Positions 45,897 through 57,304 of a DNA stretch of 64,000 nt are shown one piece after another (position 1 is the first letter of the stretch; the number at the start of each line of letters is the position of its first letter). The DNA is from Elysia marginata (Eukaryota > Mollusca > Gastropoda > Plakobranchidae): the NCBI GenBank assembly GCA_019649035.1, contig BMAT01006749.1, forward strand, positions 106,703-170,702. The letters are read 5' to 3'. The position numbers were made by a program, and so were the translations under genes. The notes beneath the pieces were generated by a model. It was not told the origin of the DNA. It searched no databases and worked only from the letters and a program-made list of their open reading frames with translations.

Positions 45897-48800
45897 ATGG
45901 CGACGTGCATCAAAATAAAACGATTCTTTACGCCAGATAATTCTTTGAGATTACTTCAAATGGTATGATTCCAAGACCTAACTCTCTTCTGTCAAATTTT
46001 GATTCCCTGCCAGTCTGCTGAGCTCGGATTCTCTTTTTACCATTCTTCTTGAAATAACTTACTGCTTTTATCTGGCTCTTGCATTCATTTATCTGTCGTT
46101 GTTTGCTTGCTTCTTCCCGTCTTGCCAATTTAATTCAAAAAGGGGAAGAATTTCAACAGCAAGGTGCCACCCAAGCTAACTTCTAAGCCTAAACTTGGTG
46201 GTAACAAATATGTCTTGTTTGTAGTAATGAAGGGTCCTATTCAGTGAGATGCATTATTTTTAATCATAATAAACATTTGTGACGAAATGACAGGGTAATG
46301 AGGAATAATTTCTGACTCATAAAGTGGCACCCCAGTGCAAAAATCCTGCCAAATAAATAAGATAGCCCTTTTTAATCTTTTTCTAGGATGCAGGTAGTGC
46401 AGAACGCCTGATACTAAAAAAGAAGGTACCAATCAGTATGACTCCTCTCCTGAGGGAGTTGCACTGGCTGCTGATGGCTGAGCGCATCGATTACAAAACA
46501 TGTGTTGTGTGCTTCAAGCTTTTTTAAAATACTTTTTTTACTCTTTTTCAACCACTTTTTTGTCACTGTGTATGCTTATTATTGTTATTATCTTAAACAA
46601 AACATTTTATAAAGGGCTCAGACAAATTTTTTTCTATGAGTATGTGCATTATGTATATTATTATTACTATTACTGTATTAGGCCTAAACCACTATAATAG
46701 AATGCACCTCACAATTTGAGTGTTGTTCGTTTCCCTGTCTTCAAAGTTATCTTACCCACTGTATTTAATATTCACATTTTATTTTCTCAGAAAATTACAC
46801 ACACTGTCTCCCTTACTTAGGCATATGTTGGTCTCCTTTTTTATAAATAGGGAATGAGATTAGAAGTAAAACAAGAGTATCGTCCCTTTTCTAGAAGACA
46901 ACACCCAAAATACTATAGTGGTTATTGTAATTTAGACCTAGATTTTAGGATCTTATATTGGTAAGTTTCTTACTTTTATAAACAATTTCACATCTAGAAC
47001 TAAAAAGCTATAGAGCTAAATAAAAAGGTTATCTTCAAAATAAATCTGTCACATAAATTTTAAAAGATTGTATTTATAATACAGCGAGTAATCCCATTTA
47101 ATTTTCACATAATATTGTCTTTGAAATATTTTCTAAAAAAATACGCTAGAGCGTAAATCGGCATGTGCTAGCCTTAATGATTAAATATCAGCCAGATTGA
47201 CATCAGGAAAGTTCCACTACTCTTGCTGAAATCTCATTCCCTATAAAAGCAGTTAAAAAAAACAGTACTTAACCCTTTCGTGACGTAAGGTAGGTCAATG
47301 CCCATGATGGAGGCTATTTTGGTTAGCAATCGCGCTATCTTTCTCTATGAGCCCTCTATAAAATGACGTACAACGTAAGTCCTGTGAGTCATGGCTAACA
47401 CTGAAAATCGGTGATTTTAGGGCGTACTTGGGGACGGCACCTTGTCACAAAAAAGTGGACGCACGGCGTACGTTATACGTCACGAACAGGTTAAAGCAGT
47501 AATAAGAAAAATTGCATTGCATATTTTCAATTTAAATGGTTGATATCCAGATAGAAGGACAAGGGCAGTAGTTTCAAGAGATGGAAGGCAGATAGAATGG
47601 ACACATGGTATTTGTTAGTCCTACTCTAACAAGATCGACATTTTTTGTAGCCAAAACATAATGGATAAAAAAAAAAGTACTTAAAGCAGTGATAAGTAAA
47701 ATTGCATCGAATATTTTAATGATTATGATTTTATGAATTTTTTTCAGATCATTGCAATTTTCCTGACTTCAATCACATTCAGTTGGGAAGATAAAGGTAT
47801 CAAGTATTCTGACCTGAATGCTGGAGATTACGATCAGGGTGGAACAATCGTCTTTTTTAACTTTGTAGCCATGTTGTCCCTCGTCTTTTTAGGATGTGTT
47901 TTGTTCTACTGTATTATCTGGAGCCCAAAAATTATCTCTACACGTATGGTAAGACATGGATTAAATTTATAATTTAATTTATTGCTAGTTTTTGTATTAA
48001 TTATTATTTCCAACCACTACATATCAGTGCAAAATTTGCATGTACAAATTGACTTAAGTGCTCAAAATAAAAGTATAAAACTACATTGCGTAATATACAT
48101 ATATTTCTACAGAAATAACTGAATACTAACTTATATTATGAAAAAGTGATTAATCTGTAAAACCTGTATGATATCCCCTCAAAATTCTCTTCAACAGCCA
48201 TCATGCTTCTCAATCAGTCAGTTGGATATTCATACATCTCTCATGTGATAACTGATAAGGTTCTTGTTTATATGGCTAAGGCTACTTTCTAATATTTATT
48301 CAGGATATGTTGTCAAGTGGCGGTCTGAGCATCCTCATGTTTATTGCAACAGCAGTTCTGGCTCACGGCATCTCAAAGCTAGGCAAGTCTGTTGCTGTTA
48401 AAGAGGCAGGACTCCACTTTGGTCAGCTAGAGACAGCTGTGGTGAGCATGTCATTGATATTCTTGTAATGTGCATATTGTTTTATTTATCTTTTTTTTTT
48501 TACTTCTGGTAGGGAAGATTATTTTGGAAAAAAAGTATCCATTTTCCTAAACATTGAGATTTTAAAAAATTTGATTGTTCATGTTTTTGCTCCCTCTTCC
48601 TCGATCTTATACACTCCTCTTTAATCATGTGTCATAATAAAAGATGAAACATTATAAGTAAAATTTTTGCAATACTATGTAAATGTAAATATTCTTGATA
48701 ACTGTTTTTCACAGGTTCTTAAAGCAGTTAACTTTTATAGACTGAGACTTTTACTAGTATAATGTGGAAAATTTAGAATACAGACTAATAAAACTAACAA

Positions 48801-49612
48801 TCTTTTTTCAAATAGATGCATAGTGCAAAATGATAGTTTGAAATGAGAAGAAAACTGTAGAAAGCTAGACATATTTTGTTAGAGGGATTTTTCCTCGCAT
48901 TGTTTTTTCCACATTCTTGAAAAGACAAAAAAGCAGTTTCCTTTAATATTTTTTTCTTTCTTTATGTTTTATAAAATAATCAATTATGATAATATGAAGG
49001 TTCTATAGAATGTATCATATTTAAGTTATTATTATAAAACGTTTATGTTACTGGGATTTGAAAAAGATATCCAGTTTTTGAAAGTTATTTTTCATTGGTT
49101 GCACATTAAATTAAGTTGGAAGAGACAGAACTACAGAGATTTAAAGTTTAAAAATACAAATTTAAGTGACAAGCAGTGAGTTTTTACCCACGATAATTAA
49201 TTTTTGTTTTCCTTTGCTGTAAACTTATGTCAAACTTACATTGTCATTTGCAGCTCTAATAAATAATACACTTTAACTTCTCATACTATGTTTAATTTTT
49301 GGGAATTATTGAATTCCTTTTATATATGTACAAAGAAATTGACCAAATGATGGCTAATAAAACCTTGAACTCATTTCTTCTTCAAGTACGGGAGATAAAA
49401 TTTTTTTTCAAAGATCATGTCCATGTAACAGCTGTTGATGATCCATTCACATTCTTTTATGCATTGTGATTTTGCAGGTCTTTGGCATGATTCTGGCAAT
49501 GTTGCTAGCAGTGAGTGTGGCATTCAGTGTGTGCCATTACCGCCGAAATGACCATATTATGTTTCGAGATTCTCGCAGCATGACAGACCTTCCTGATGAC
49601 ATCCCGACTTAA
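45897..49612 (+). CDS. four-pass membrane protein, MARVEL-like, 179 residues
   Basis: Four coding exons, all phase 0 with GT-AG introns: 45897-45962, 47748-47948, 48304-48441, 49478-49612 (TAA). The protein starts MATCIKIKRFF and has four hydrophobic segments: about residues 18-35 (LRLLQMIIAIFLTSITF), 53-75 (VFFNFVAMLSLVFLGCVLFY), 96-112 (ILMFIATAVLAHGI) and 133-155 (TAVVFGMILAMLLAVSVAFS). A short basic turn and an acidic tail ending DLPDDIPT follow. A short cytosolic N terminus running into an LRLLQ-type first helix, four helices and about 180 residues resemble MARVEL proteins, which act in membrane apposition and vesicle traffic; another tetraspanning family is possible. Intron 1 (45963-47747) carries a LINE scrap and a MITE. 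The start is the only ATG in exon 1 that fits. Confidence 0.8.
46383..46521 (+). mobile_element. LINE fragment, same family as the intron 8 LINE
   Basis: A 139-nt piece encodes MQVVQNA, then [20 protein letters not shown] after a small frame change. This matches the C-terminal region of the reverse transcriptase at 37818-39224 ([28 protein letters not shown]). It is an old decayed copy in intron 1 of the MARVEL-like gene. Confidence 0.8.
47273..47490. mobile_element. piggyBac-like MITE, 218 bp, with TTAA flanks
   Basis: It is flanked by TTAA at 47269-47272 and 47491-47494. The left end CCCTTTCGTGACGTA and the right end (reverse strand) CCTGTTCGTGACGTA form a terminal inverted repeat with two mismatches in 15. 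A TTAA target and a CC(C/T)-type end are hallmarks of piggyBac elements. No coding capacity. It sits in intron 1 of the MARVEL-like gene. Confidence 0.75.
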
Positions 49613-50475
49613 ATTTCTCAAAAAAAGATATACTTTCTTTTATCTTTTCTTGACGTTTTTGCCTGTGCACCTGTATAAACTATAAATCATCTATTATACT
49701 AGACACTATCAGATATTGTGATGTATTGCAGTATTACAACAGTTTTGCCATGGCTGTCAGTGGATCTCTTCCCTCATCAAACATATTAGAAGAGAGAGGC
49801 TGAACTTTTTTGGGTCACAAATGCAGTTAAAGAAAATATGTAAATGAATTTAAATCTAGCAATTGCCTTTCACTAATTTTTTTTTCAAATTTTTAAGAGA
49901 CAAAAGAATTTTAGAACAAAATCGAATAGAGCAGAAGACTTATTTTCAGCAACAGCATAAAAGGGCTGAAACAGATAAAGTTCATATATAAGTATCAAGA
50001 AAAAAATAAGAACATTTATAAGTCAGTAATTTTGGTATAATAGCAATCTGTGGTTTATCAAAGTCAAGAGTTTCTATCTGCATCTAACTTTATTTGCATT
50101 CTATTTTGTTTGATGTTTGGATCATGTTGTTGTGTAGCGATAAATACACATCAGCTGGTTTCTTTCAGATTAAAAATCAAAATAATATAAACATATGTAG
50201 TATTTATTTTCTATTTGTATCAAATTTATCCATTTTTTATTATAGATGCCAACTTGTCCGCAAGCACTGATGGTAATAATATGCCATTGCAGTTACAAAA
50301 TAGTTCAAGGCCTACATACTGTAAAAAAAAACTGTTATAGAGATAAATAATTTACTTTGTACCTTTTTCTTTCATACTGCTTATCTCTTTCTTCCATATT
50401 ATTATTTACGCAGGATAATTTCACCAGTTTTTTGGCTTATTTGCAATGAATTCATATATTATATGCCCCGCTCTC

Positions 50476-50708
50476 AGGGTGAGTGAGTCAGATGTTGGAA
50501 TTTTACATTCCAAGGCGTTTCTGTTTTGAAGAAGGCATTTTTCTAAGCTTCCAAACATGAAAAATTTCATTAAGTTATTGATAATTTGTGGAAAGATATA
50601 AAAACTTTTGCCAATTTAAGATACTGAGGAAAAAAAACCCCGAAATAATACAAGTTGAAATGGCGCTTTCTCAGAAAAGGATTTTCCAACTTCCGACTCA
50701 TTCACCCT
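50476..50708 (-). mobile_element. MITE-like element, family C, copy 2, 233 bp
   Basis: The ends are AGGGTGAGTGAGTCAG at the left and, on the reverse strand, AGGGTGAATGAGTCGG at the right. Similarity continues inward to GTTGGAA, a roughly 25-bp terminal inverted repeat. The interior is AT-rich and non-coding. A diverged copy in the opposite sense is at 1074-1295. No clear target-site duplication, so the superfamily is undetermined. Confidence 0.7.
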
Positions 50709-52319
50709 AGACACGAGACATATGATAGAAAGGAAACACTTTATGATACTGGAAGTGTTAATCATAATTCATTTTTACCAATGCAGTGAAATACTTTTTG
50801 ATGTAACTTTGTAATTTATAACTTTTGAGGAATTTTGTGTCTCTAAATTTCCAAAAATTTTGTCATTATTTTATTCTAGTCATTTTTTGCACCTTTTTGT
50901 ATTGCATTGGAAACCGATGTTATTTAGATGGTTAAAGAATGTGCTAAAGTGCCATAAATAATTCTTTTTTCTTATCAACATATTCCAAGAAAACTTTCAT
51001 CCTGGACCTCAGCTTGTTTTTTGTTTTTTTTTGCATAGAGTAAAACCTCATTTCTTCAATTTATATACCTAATTTACTTACATAGATTTTAAAAATCTTC
51101 CAAATGTCTTAAATTTTTAATTTAGCACAGAAGAAGGAAAAACTGTTACCATATGCATGTATCCCGGTATCTTTCAAACTAGATTTGAAAAAAAGGAAAG
51201 ATTTTTACATAGGATTAGCCTCCATTCACTCTTTGTTAATGATATAAAATCATTTTACTTTTCCCCCGATAAGACCATGGTTTTTTTGTGTTTATTGCCC
51301 TACATTTACAATTAATAAGAGTTTTCATTTCAAGCTGTGTTTTCAAAGAAATGTTCATGAATCTGTAACAAGACATTGAAATGGCTTTGTTTGTAATTTT
51401 GACTTTGTGAATAATGATATGTATGTGATGATTCTTCAATTTTTAGAAGAATGTTGCCTGTACACCTACATTTGTATTTTATTCATCAATATTATCACCA
51501 TTTTCCATTTTTTCCTCCTTTTCACAATTGCTCGATTATTGCTATGTTTTTTTCCCCATCAACATAGCTTTTCTTATTTTAAAAATTTAATTTTTGAAAA
51601 TGTTTTTGTCTTGCTCATATTGAAATGGAAGGAAGCGTTTTGTAACACCATGCGCGGTTTATTAATTGGAAAGATTTGAATATCCTATTTAAGTAACTTC
51701 TATTTCACATTTTTAGCGACCTTTAACCTTTTTTGACATCAATATATATGAATTACTCTAGATGCTCATCAGAAGGTTTGTTTTAGGTCAAAATTCTAGA
51801 GCCAAATCAAGAGAGACTCAACCTTAGATTCAATATCGAATTTTATTGACCTATGTCTTCATCCGCTCAGATGATTTACATTGTGTTAAAGTCATAATAG
51901 TCCGAAAATCAACATTACATTCCTTACAAATTTTTCTTAAATTATTCTTTCATACACTAAGATGATCTTTAGCTTAATAGTTACATGTATAGTGATTGTA
52001 ACTAAATTTAAAACTAAAAGTATCCTGGCTTTTTTTCTGTAATTGGACTATTTTGTCTCTAGTTTCATTTTACTTTTGACAATTGCTGTATAGATGTACA
52101 TGTAGGTGTAATTTTTTTTGGCTAAATAGCATTTCTCACTCTAGACCCCGCCTCCCTCTTTTTTTCAAACCCCCAAAATCCAACATGATCAGTTTTATTC
52201 TTAGCATTTAGTTTCTTTCTTAGGTACACCGTTTTTTGGTTGTAAAAGGAGCAATCTCAAACTGAAAGCTTTTGTTGAATCATCAGGTGCTGTGCTTTTG
52301 GTATAAACATTCTTTGTGC

Positions 52320-52325
52320 AATAAA
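52320..52325 (+). terminator. candidate poly(A) signal for the MARVEL-like gene
   Basis: AATAAA, followed by a T-rich then GT-rich stretch. It would imply a 2.7-kb 3' UTR. Confidence 0.35.
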
Positions 52326-54671
52326 TATACATTTTTTTATATTTCTTGGTATTACGCAATCTTTTTGTTGTTTCATTTTTAATTTTGTTTTCAAGATGTA
52401 CATATTTTTTCTTGACCAGGTTTTGTTTTTAGCAGTTAAAAAAAAAAAGAAGACAATACGGTACCAATCCTGCTAACACTTGAAATTTTAGTGAGTTCAT
52501 ACTCAGTCACACTTTTTTCAAGTTTTCATAAGATGTTGAGCTTTCTTTTGTCAACTCTTCAATGGCACTGTTTAAATAAATTTTCAAAACATTTATTTTA
52601 ATATTGTGTTTTCAAATTTTATTTTTGTAAAATAATATAAAAACATCAAAATTTACTAACAACTCATGTTTTAATGTCTGCCAGTTTAGTAAAGGAAGAT
52701 AACTTTGGCCATCTCTACAAAACATAAAGTCAGAAATCGTTATATCTTGTTACCAAGATGCATAAATTCTAGTAAATTATTGGTGGCTATTTGAAAATAT
52801 TTAAAGTAAAAATCAGGGAATCCCAGTCAATAATACAATGAAAACTGGAATAGGGACCATCCCAGAAAGAGCTGAGGCAGCCTAGTTTGAAATCTATGTT
52901 ATGTTACAGCTTTAATTTAAGTCAGTCAGTCAGTCATTTTGAGGTAGGCCTAAATATTTTGAGTGCTTCTTACTTGTCAATGGTAACTGTAAAATGAGAA
53001 AAAGTGTTGGTTGGTCTCTCACTTATGTTATTTTCGTTACTATATCAGAAAATTAATGGAATCAATATCTTTTATAAGAGTTTTCTTGCAAGATTTAAAT
53101 ACAAATAAACGAATTTTAAAATTTCATGAATGGAACCTCGTTATCACAGAGTCTCTGAACTTTAAAAGATCTTCACCAACAACTCATGTTTAGAGTCCTA
53201 TCCAGTGAATGTTTATAGGCACACACAATATACAATATATAGTAAAATCAAAAGTTTTAGTAAATAATGTTATCCAAAAAGAAACTTTTATTACTTAAAG
53301 AAGTGTGAGTAATGAGTCGTAGGCACTCTTTGAGAACTTAAATAAATGCACAATAATATTGATGAGCGGTCAATTGTTCATTTCAGCCAGTCTTGTAGAA
53401 CAATATATCCTTAAGATTTTACAACTGACAAACCTAACAGACAATTTACGGGTAGCCTAAGGTTTAAGCAGTAGAGAAAAGTTATGAAAAATGTACTGGC
53501 ATATTCATTGACTTACAAAAGCTGCTTGCTACATATGTTTTTAGAATTTAAAGTGCAAAATAGTCTACATAATTGTCAAAACTAGTCTCGCTGACAGAAA
53601 ACGATTTTCATCATTGAACTTAAAAACTTTGTCACACATGAGCTTTGTTTCTTGGATAAATTTTTATAATCATGAAAAAAGTATTGAAGCTGAACAAAAA
53701 ATGTACAAAAATCACATGATAGAAAAGAAGAAACACGAATTATGATGAAATATAACAATGTATTTCTCTGTTTGTTCATTGCGGATCATATGTACAAAAA
53801 TGATTTTTTTTTCAACAGTTTATAGCTAAAGTAAACAAATCAGCTTTGAGGGTGTTGACCTTACATTGCCTGCGTTTACGTTTTTTTAAACGTAACCAAT
53901 GAGACACCCGACTCAGAAATAAAAGAAAATGTAGGTAACATACAATGCGCCTTTTTAACGAACCAAGCTACCAGAATTTTTGAACACCTCAGTGTTTCAA
54001 AAATGAAAAAAAAAAACTGGCGTTACATAATCTGACAATGCCATCTTTTTAAGGTACAAATGTAGAAGGTACAAATGTAGCAGCCCATTTGCAAGCTTCT
54101 TAATGCTTTTGGCGATGTTGAAGTCCAGTCCTTATTCCCTTTCAAACCAACTATATGTTAAAGGTCTCTCTATCGAGACTCGTGTCATATTGTTCAAGCT
54201 GACAGAGTGGTGAGCGCGTTTGTAAATACAGATCTTCACTGCATTATACGGCAAATTGTATTTCCTGCTGCGTTGTAAAAGGAGACAATATGTTAGTTTT
54301 GTTGCTGGCATCAAGAGTTTATGAGAGGACTTAGTTGACCAATATCAAATAACTGATAAACTTTAAGAAAACTAACATAACACAGTATCACAGAGACTCT
54401 ATAAATTGGATAAAGTAGTTTTTGTAATTAAAACATCAGCCAGAAATGCTCTATCCAATGCACACGTTACCGTGTAGGCATACTTCCACACCCACTGGCA
54501 CTTGTGCACGATACAGCTTTATGACCTTGAAACCCCGATAGACTTCTATACATAAACAAACGGTCACACATGTACGCTGCTTATTAAGTTGTTTGGGCTT
54601 CTTCTAAATAAACGAAAATAATAAAATCTGACAACAGGCTTAGGTAAGGAAAAAGAAGGAACCTAATGTAA

Positions 54672-56151
54672 ATGAATTGGAAGATTACAAAAGTAACAGC
54701 AAAATGGACATTTAAAGGTATGTACATTTTTAGCAACCTTGTTTAAAATTTCAAGCCGTTACAGAAAATTCTTTTTTGATAATTATTTTTAAAACTTATA
54801 GTTATCGTAAATCTTAAGCGCTATGGGGTAAATCAGATACAAAATATATGTAAGCCATGCCAACGTCATTAACTGCTTGCTATTATTATCCCCGAAATTA
54901 TTCCAGTCTTATTCATCTTTGGGTTCGCGCTGCTTTAAAATGGATTCTTCAAGCAACACATCTTTAAATGTATAATATTGCTTCCATTAAAAGGTCAATG
55001 AGGTTGGTTATCAATAGCACTTGAAATTTCTAACATCGCGGCTGTGATTGAACTCCACAAAACAAGTAATTTAAAAAAAAAGAAAAGGAAACAAAGAGCG
55101 CCAATCACAACCTCATGCTTGTAGCTTACGTATACTTAAACACGGCTGACATAGCTTAAAGGAGCATAGTGGCGACATGGTATAAGCTATGTTTCTCTAA
55201 GTGGCAAGGCGGTGGGTGCCGAAGCATCTATAAGTCGAAGGTTCGAATCATACTAAGGGCAGACATTTTGGGCATTTCCACTAAAAAGCCTACTTCTCTC
55301 CACTGCTAATTTCAAACCTTTATAACATTTCAATCATTTGACATAGTCTATTGTATCTTCACATAAACCTATTTTAGTAACACCAATTCAAACTGTACTA
55401 GCAGGTGACACGATAAAAATGTAACAAAACGATCAAATTCACATTGCAGCACTTACTCTTCATATGTGAGACTCTGTTTGAAGGTTATTTTTAAATTGCG
55501 ATTTTTATGAATCGCTCTGCAGCACCGTCTTTTTGTGTACAATCGCCGCACTTTAAAATGCTAATACATTTTTACCAAACATCATTACACCAATAAACAT
55601 TTTTTTTGCATAGTTATTAATCTTATTTCATACATATAGCTTTGCCTCATGCTATGTCATTGAATCTGAATTCCGAAAAGAATGACATCGAAAGAATGCA
55701 GCGAAATAGTAGATTTGACAAAGCTACACTAGAGCTTCTTAAAGTTGATACTCAGCAGTTGTTCGAAGGCACCAAAATTAAAAACGAATGCCAATGTCTT
55801 TTGTCAGGTTTAAACCCCGGACCAGCAAACCGGATTGGCTTTGCTCGCCCCTTCCTCCCCGACTCATCAAACACTCACACACACACACACACACACGAAA
55901 ACAAAAAAAAAGAAACAAAACAAAAATAAACTCTAATATTCAATAGTTGAAAAAGTTGCTACACACAGAAAACAAAACACAAAAAAAAACATGAAAAAAC
56001 CTTCTTTTCAACTATCTAAAAAAATTAACATCGACGGCTAAAAAAAAGCAATATAAATAGCTTTTCTGCTTCGATTGAAATGAAATTGAACTAATTTGAA
56101 AAATTATAACTTTTCCCAGAGGATAAAAGGGCCGTACGGAAACTTCTGTGA
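54672..56151 (+). CDS. candidate three-exon gene for a small unknown protein (81 residues to the first stop)
   Basis: Exon 1, 54672-54717, encodes MNWKITKVTAKWTFK and ends at a good gtatgt donor. Exon 2, 55640-55807, begins after catatag, encodes ALPHAMSLNLNSEKNDIERM and a further charged stretch (RFDKATLELLKVDTQQLFEG), and may end at TCAG|gtttaa. Exon 3 starts after a strong tttcccag at 56120 and reads EDKRAVRKLL, then TGA at 56149-56151. Reading phase agrees at both joins, which supports the model. After the TGA the same frame stays open to 56349. An AATAAA lies at 56689. I do not recognise the family; the weak point is the exon 2 donor. Confidence 0.4.
55156..55341 (+). mobile_element. SINE family A, copy with best-preserved tRNA-like head
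   Basis: The head contains AGTGGCAAGGCGGTGGG (A-box-like) and, about 35 nt on, GGTTCGAATC (B box). A body follows, AAAAGCCTACTTCTCTCCAC, shared with 13078-13294. The 3' tail seen at 13 kb (CATTATTTATTCTG) is absent. It lies in intron 1 of the candidate gene. Confidence 0.8.
55874..55896. repeat. (CA)n microsatellite
   Basis: CA run just after the proposed exon 2 of the small candidate gene. In the plus frame it would encode Thr-His repeats, which argues that coding stops before it. Confidence 0.85.
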
Positions 56152-56349
56152 ACTTGGCAAGTGTCTGATTCCTACACTATGGTTGGGAAATACCCCACCC
56201 ACCACAGCCATGATCTTGCTCAGTCTAACTTTCGATCCCCTCAAATGTTTGTCAGAAGTTTGTCACAAATAAAACACTCATTGAACCAGTGGAAAGCTAT
56301 GCTTGATGGAGCTTTCTTTAAGGAGGGTATCCATTTCTTGGCACACTAA
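56152..56349 (+). other. open frame continuing past the in-frame TGA
   Basis: Directly after the TGA at 56149-56151, the exon 3 frame runs 65 sense codons to a TAA. The composition is diverse and protein-like (VSDSYTMVGKYPTHHSHDLA ... LNQWKAMLDGAFFKEG). It could be a separate splice product (acceptor near GGCAAG at 56161), coding sequence after a recoded or mutant TGA, or chance. Confidence 0.3.
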
Positions 56350-56688
56350 TGACAAAACTGTATCCATCGTCGGGCCGAATAAGTTAAAAAGTAGACAGTG
56401 CTGGGAACTTTGATAGTAGTGATACAAGTTTACTAAATTAACAATGAAAAAAATGTGCCAAGTTATGACGATTTTCACATTAATTTCCGAACGTAATTGT
56501 AAGTTATCTCAATGACTATTTAACACACTTTTTTGCCGTCTGTACAGGTAAAAAAAGGATTTTCCAGTAACAAGTATTATTGAACTACACTATGTAGTCT
56601 AATCTGTTCACCTATATTATGCTATTGTGAATAAGAACAAAGCCAATTGTTGCATTAAATTTTGATGCCCGAGCTGCTTTGTAAGGTT

Positions 56689-56694
56689 AATAAA
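56689..56694 (+). terminator. candidate poly(A) signal for the small plus-strand gene
   Basis: AATAAA about 340 nt past the distal stop, followed within 25 nt by a GT-containing stretch. Confidence 0.4.
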
Positions 56695-57304
56695 TTGAGC
56701 TCGGCTACTGTGCTCTTATTCATTTCAGAATTACAGTTGTCATGAGTTTGAAACCGACTAACTTTAATTTTTTTTGCCAGTTCACCAAAAACAATGCTCT
56801 TACTAGCCACAAGATCGCCCAATTGAAAGCTCCTCTAAATTTGTAACTATGTTACACATGAATAATTCATAAAACGGAAAAAATGGATGAGAGAAAAATG
56901 ACAAAAAAATCATCTAATATAATGCGACTACAATGGGTTTTTTTCTTCAAGTCAAACTTATACCCAACAATCTCAATTGTCTACCACAACTGAAAACTAC
57001 AAGTTATGATATCCATAAAAGCATAGCAACATAAAAGTTACAATTTTTCTTCATGCATGAAAGACACCCAACTCAGGTTTACTTTCCAGGAAAACGTTTC
57101 ATGGACTGGAAAGTCGACCAGGGTTATTGGAGATATGAATAGAGACATTCCTCTCATAACCAATCAGAATCCTTGAGGCGCTCTGCGTCTATTTCGCATC
57201 GTGCAGGAGACAATAACTGTTTTTAATTCCAAAGCAGCATTAATGTTGGTAATCTCTCAAAATAGGGAAAGACAATAGAAGTATGACACTGGAAGATTTC
57301 GTCG

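Larger units (their letters stand above)
49613..54671. other. 5-kb region without a recognised gene
   Basis: The first part is presumably 3' UTR of the MARVEL-like gene; an AATAAA at 52320-52325 is a plausible end. The rest is AT-rich, with one MITE (50476-50708), a (GTCA)n stretch near 52921 and a 15-bp tandem duplication (GGTACAAATGTAG) near 54052. No conserved-looking frame was found. Confidence 0.6.
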
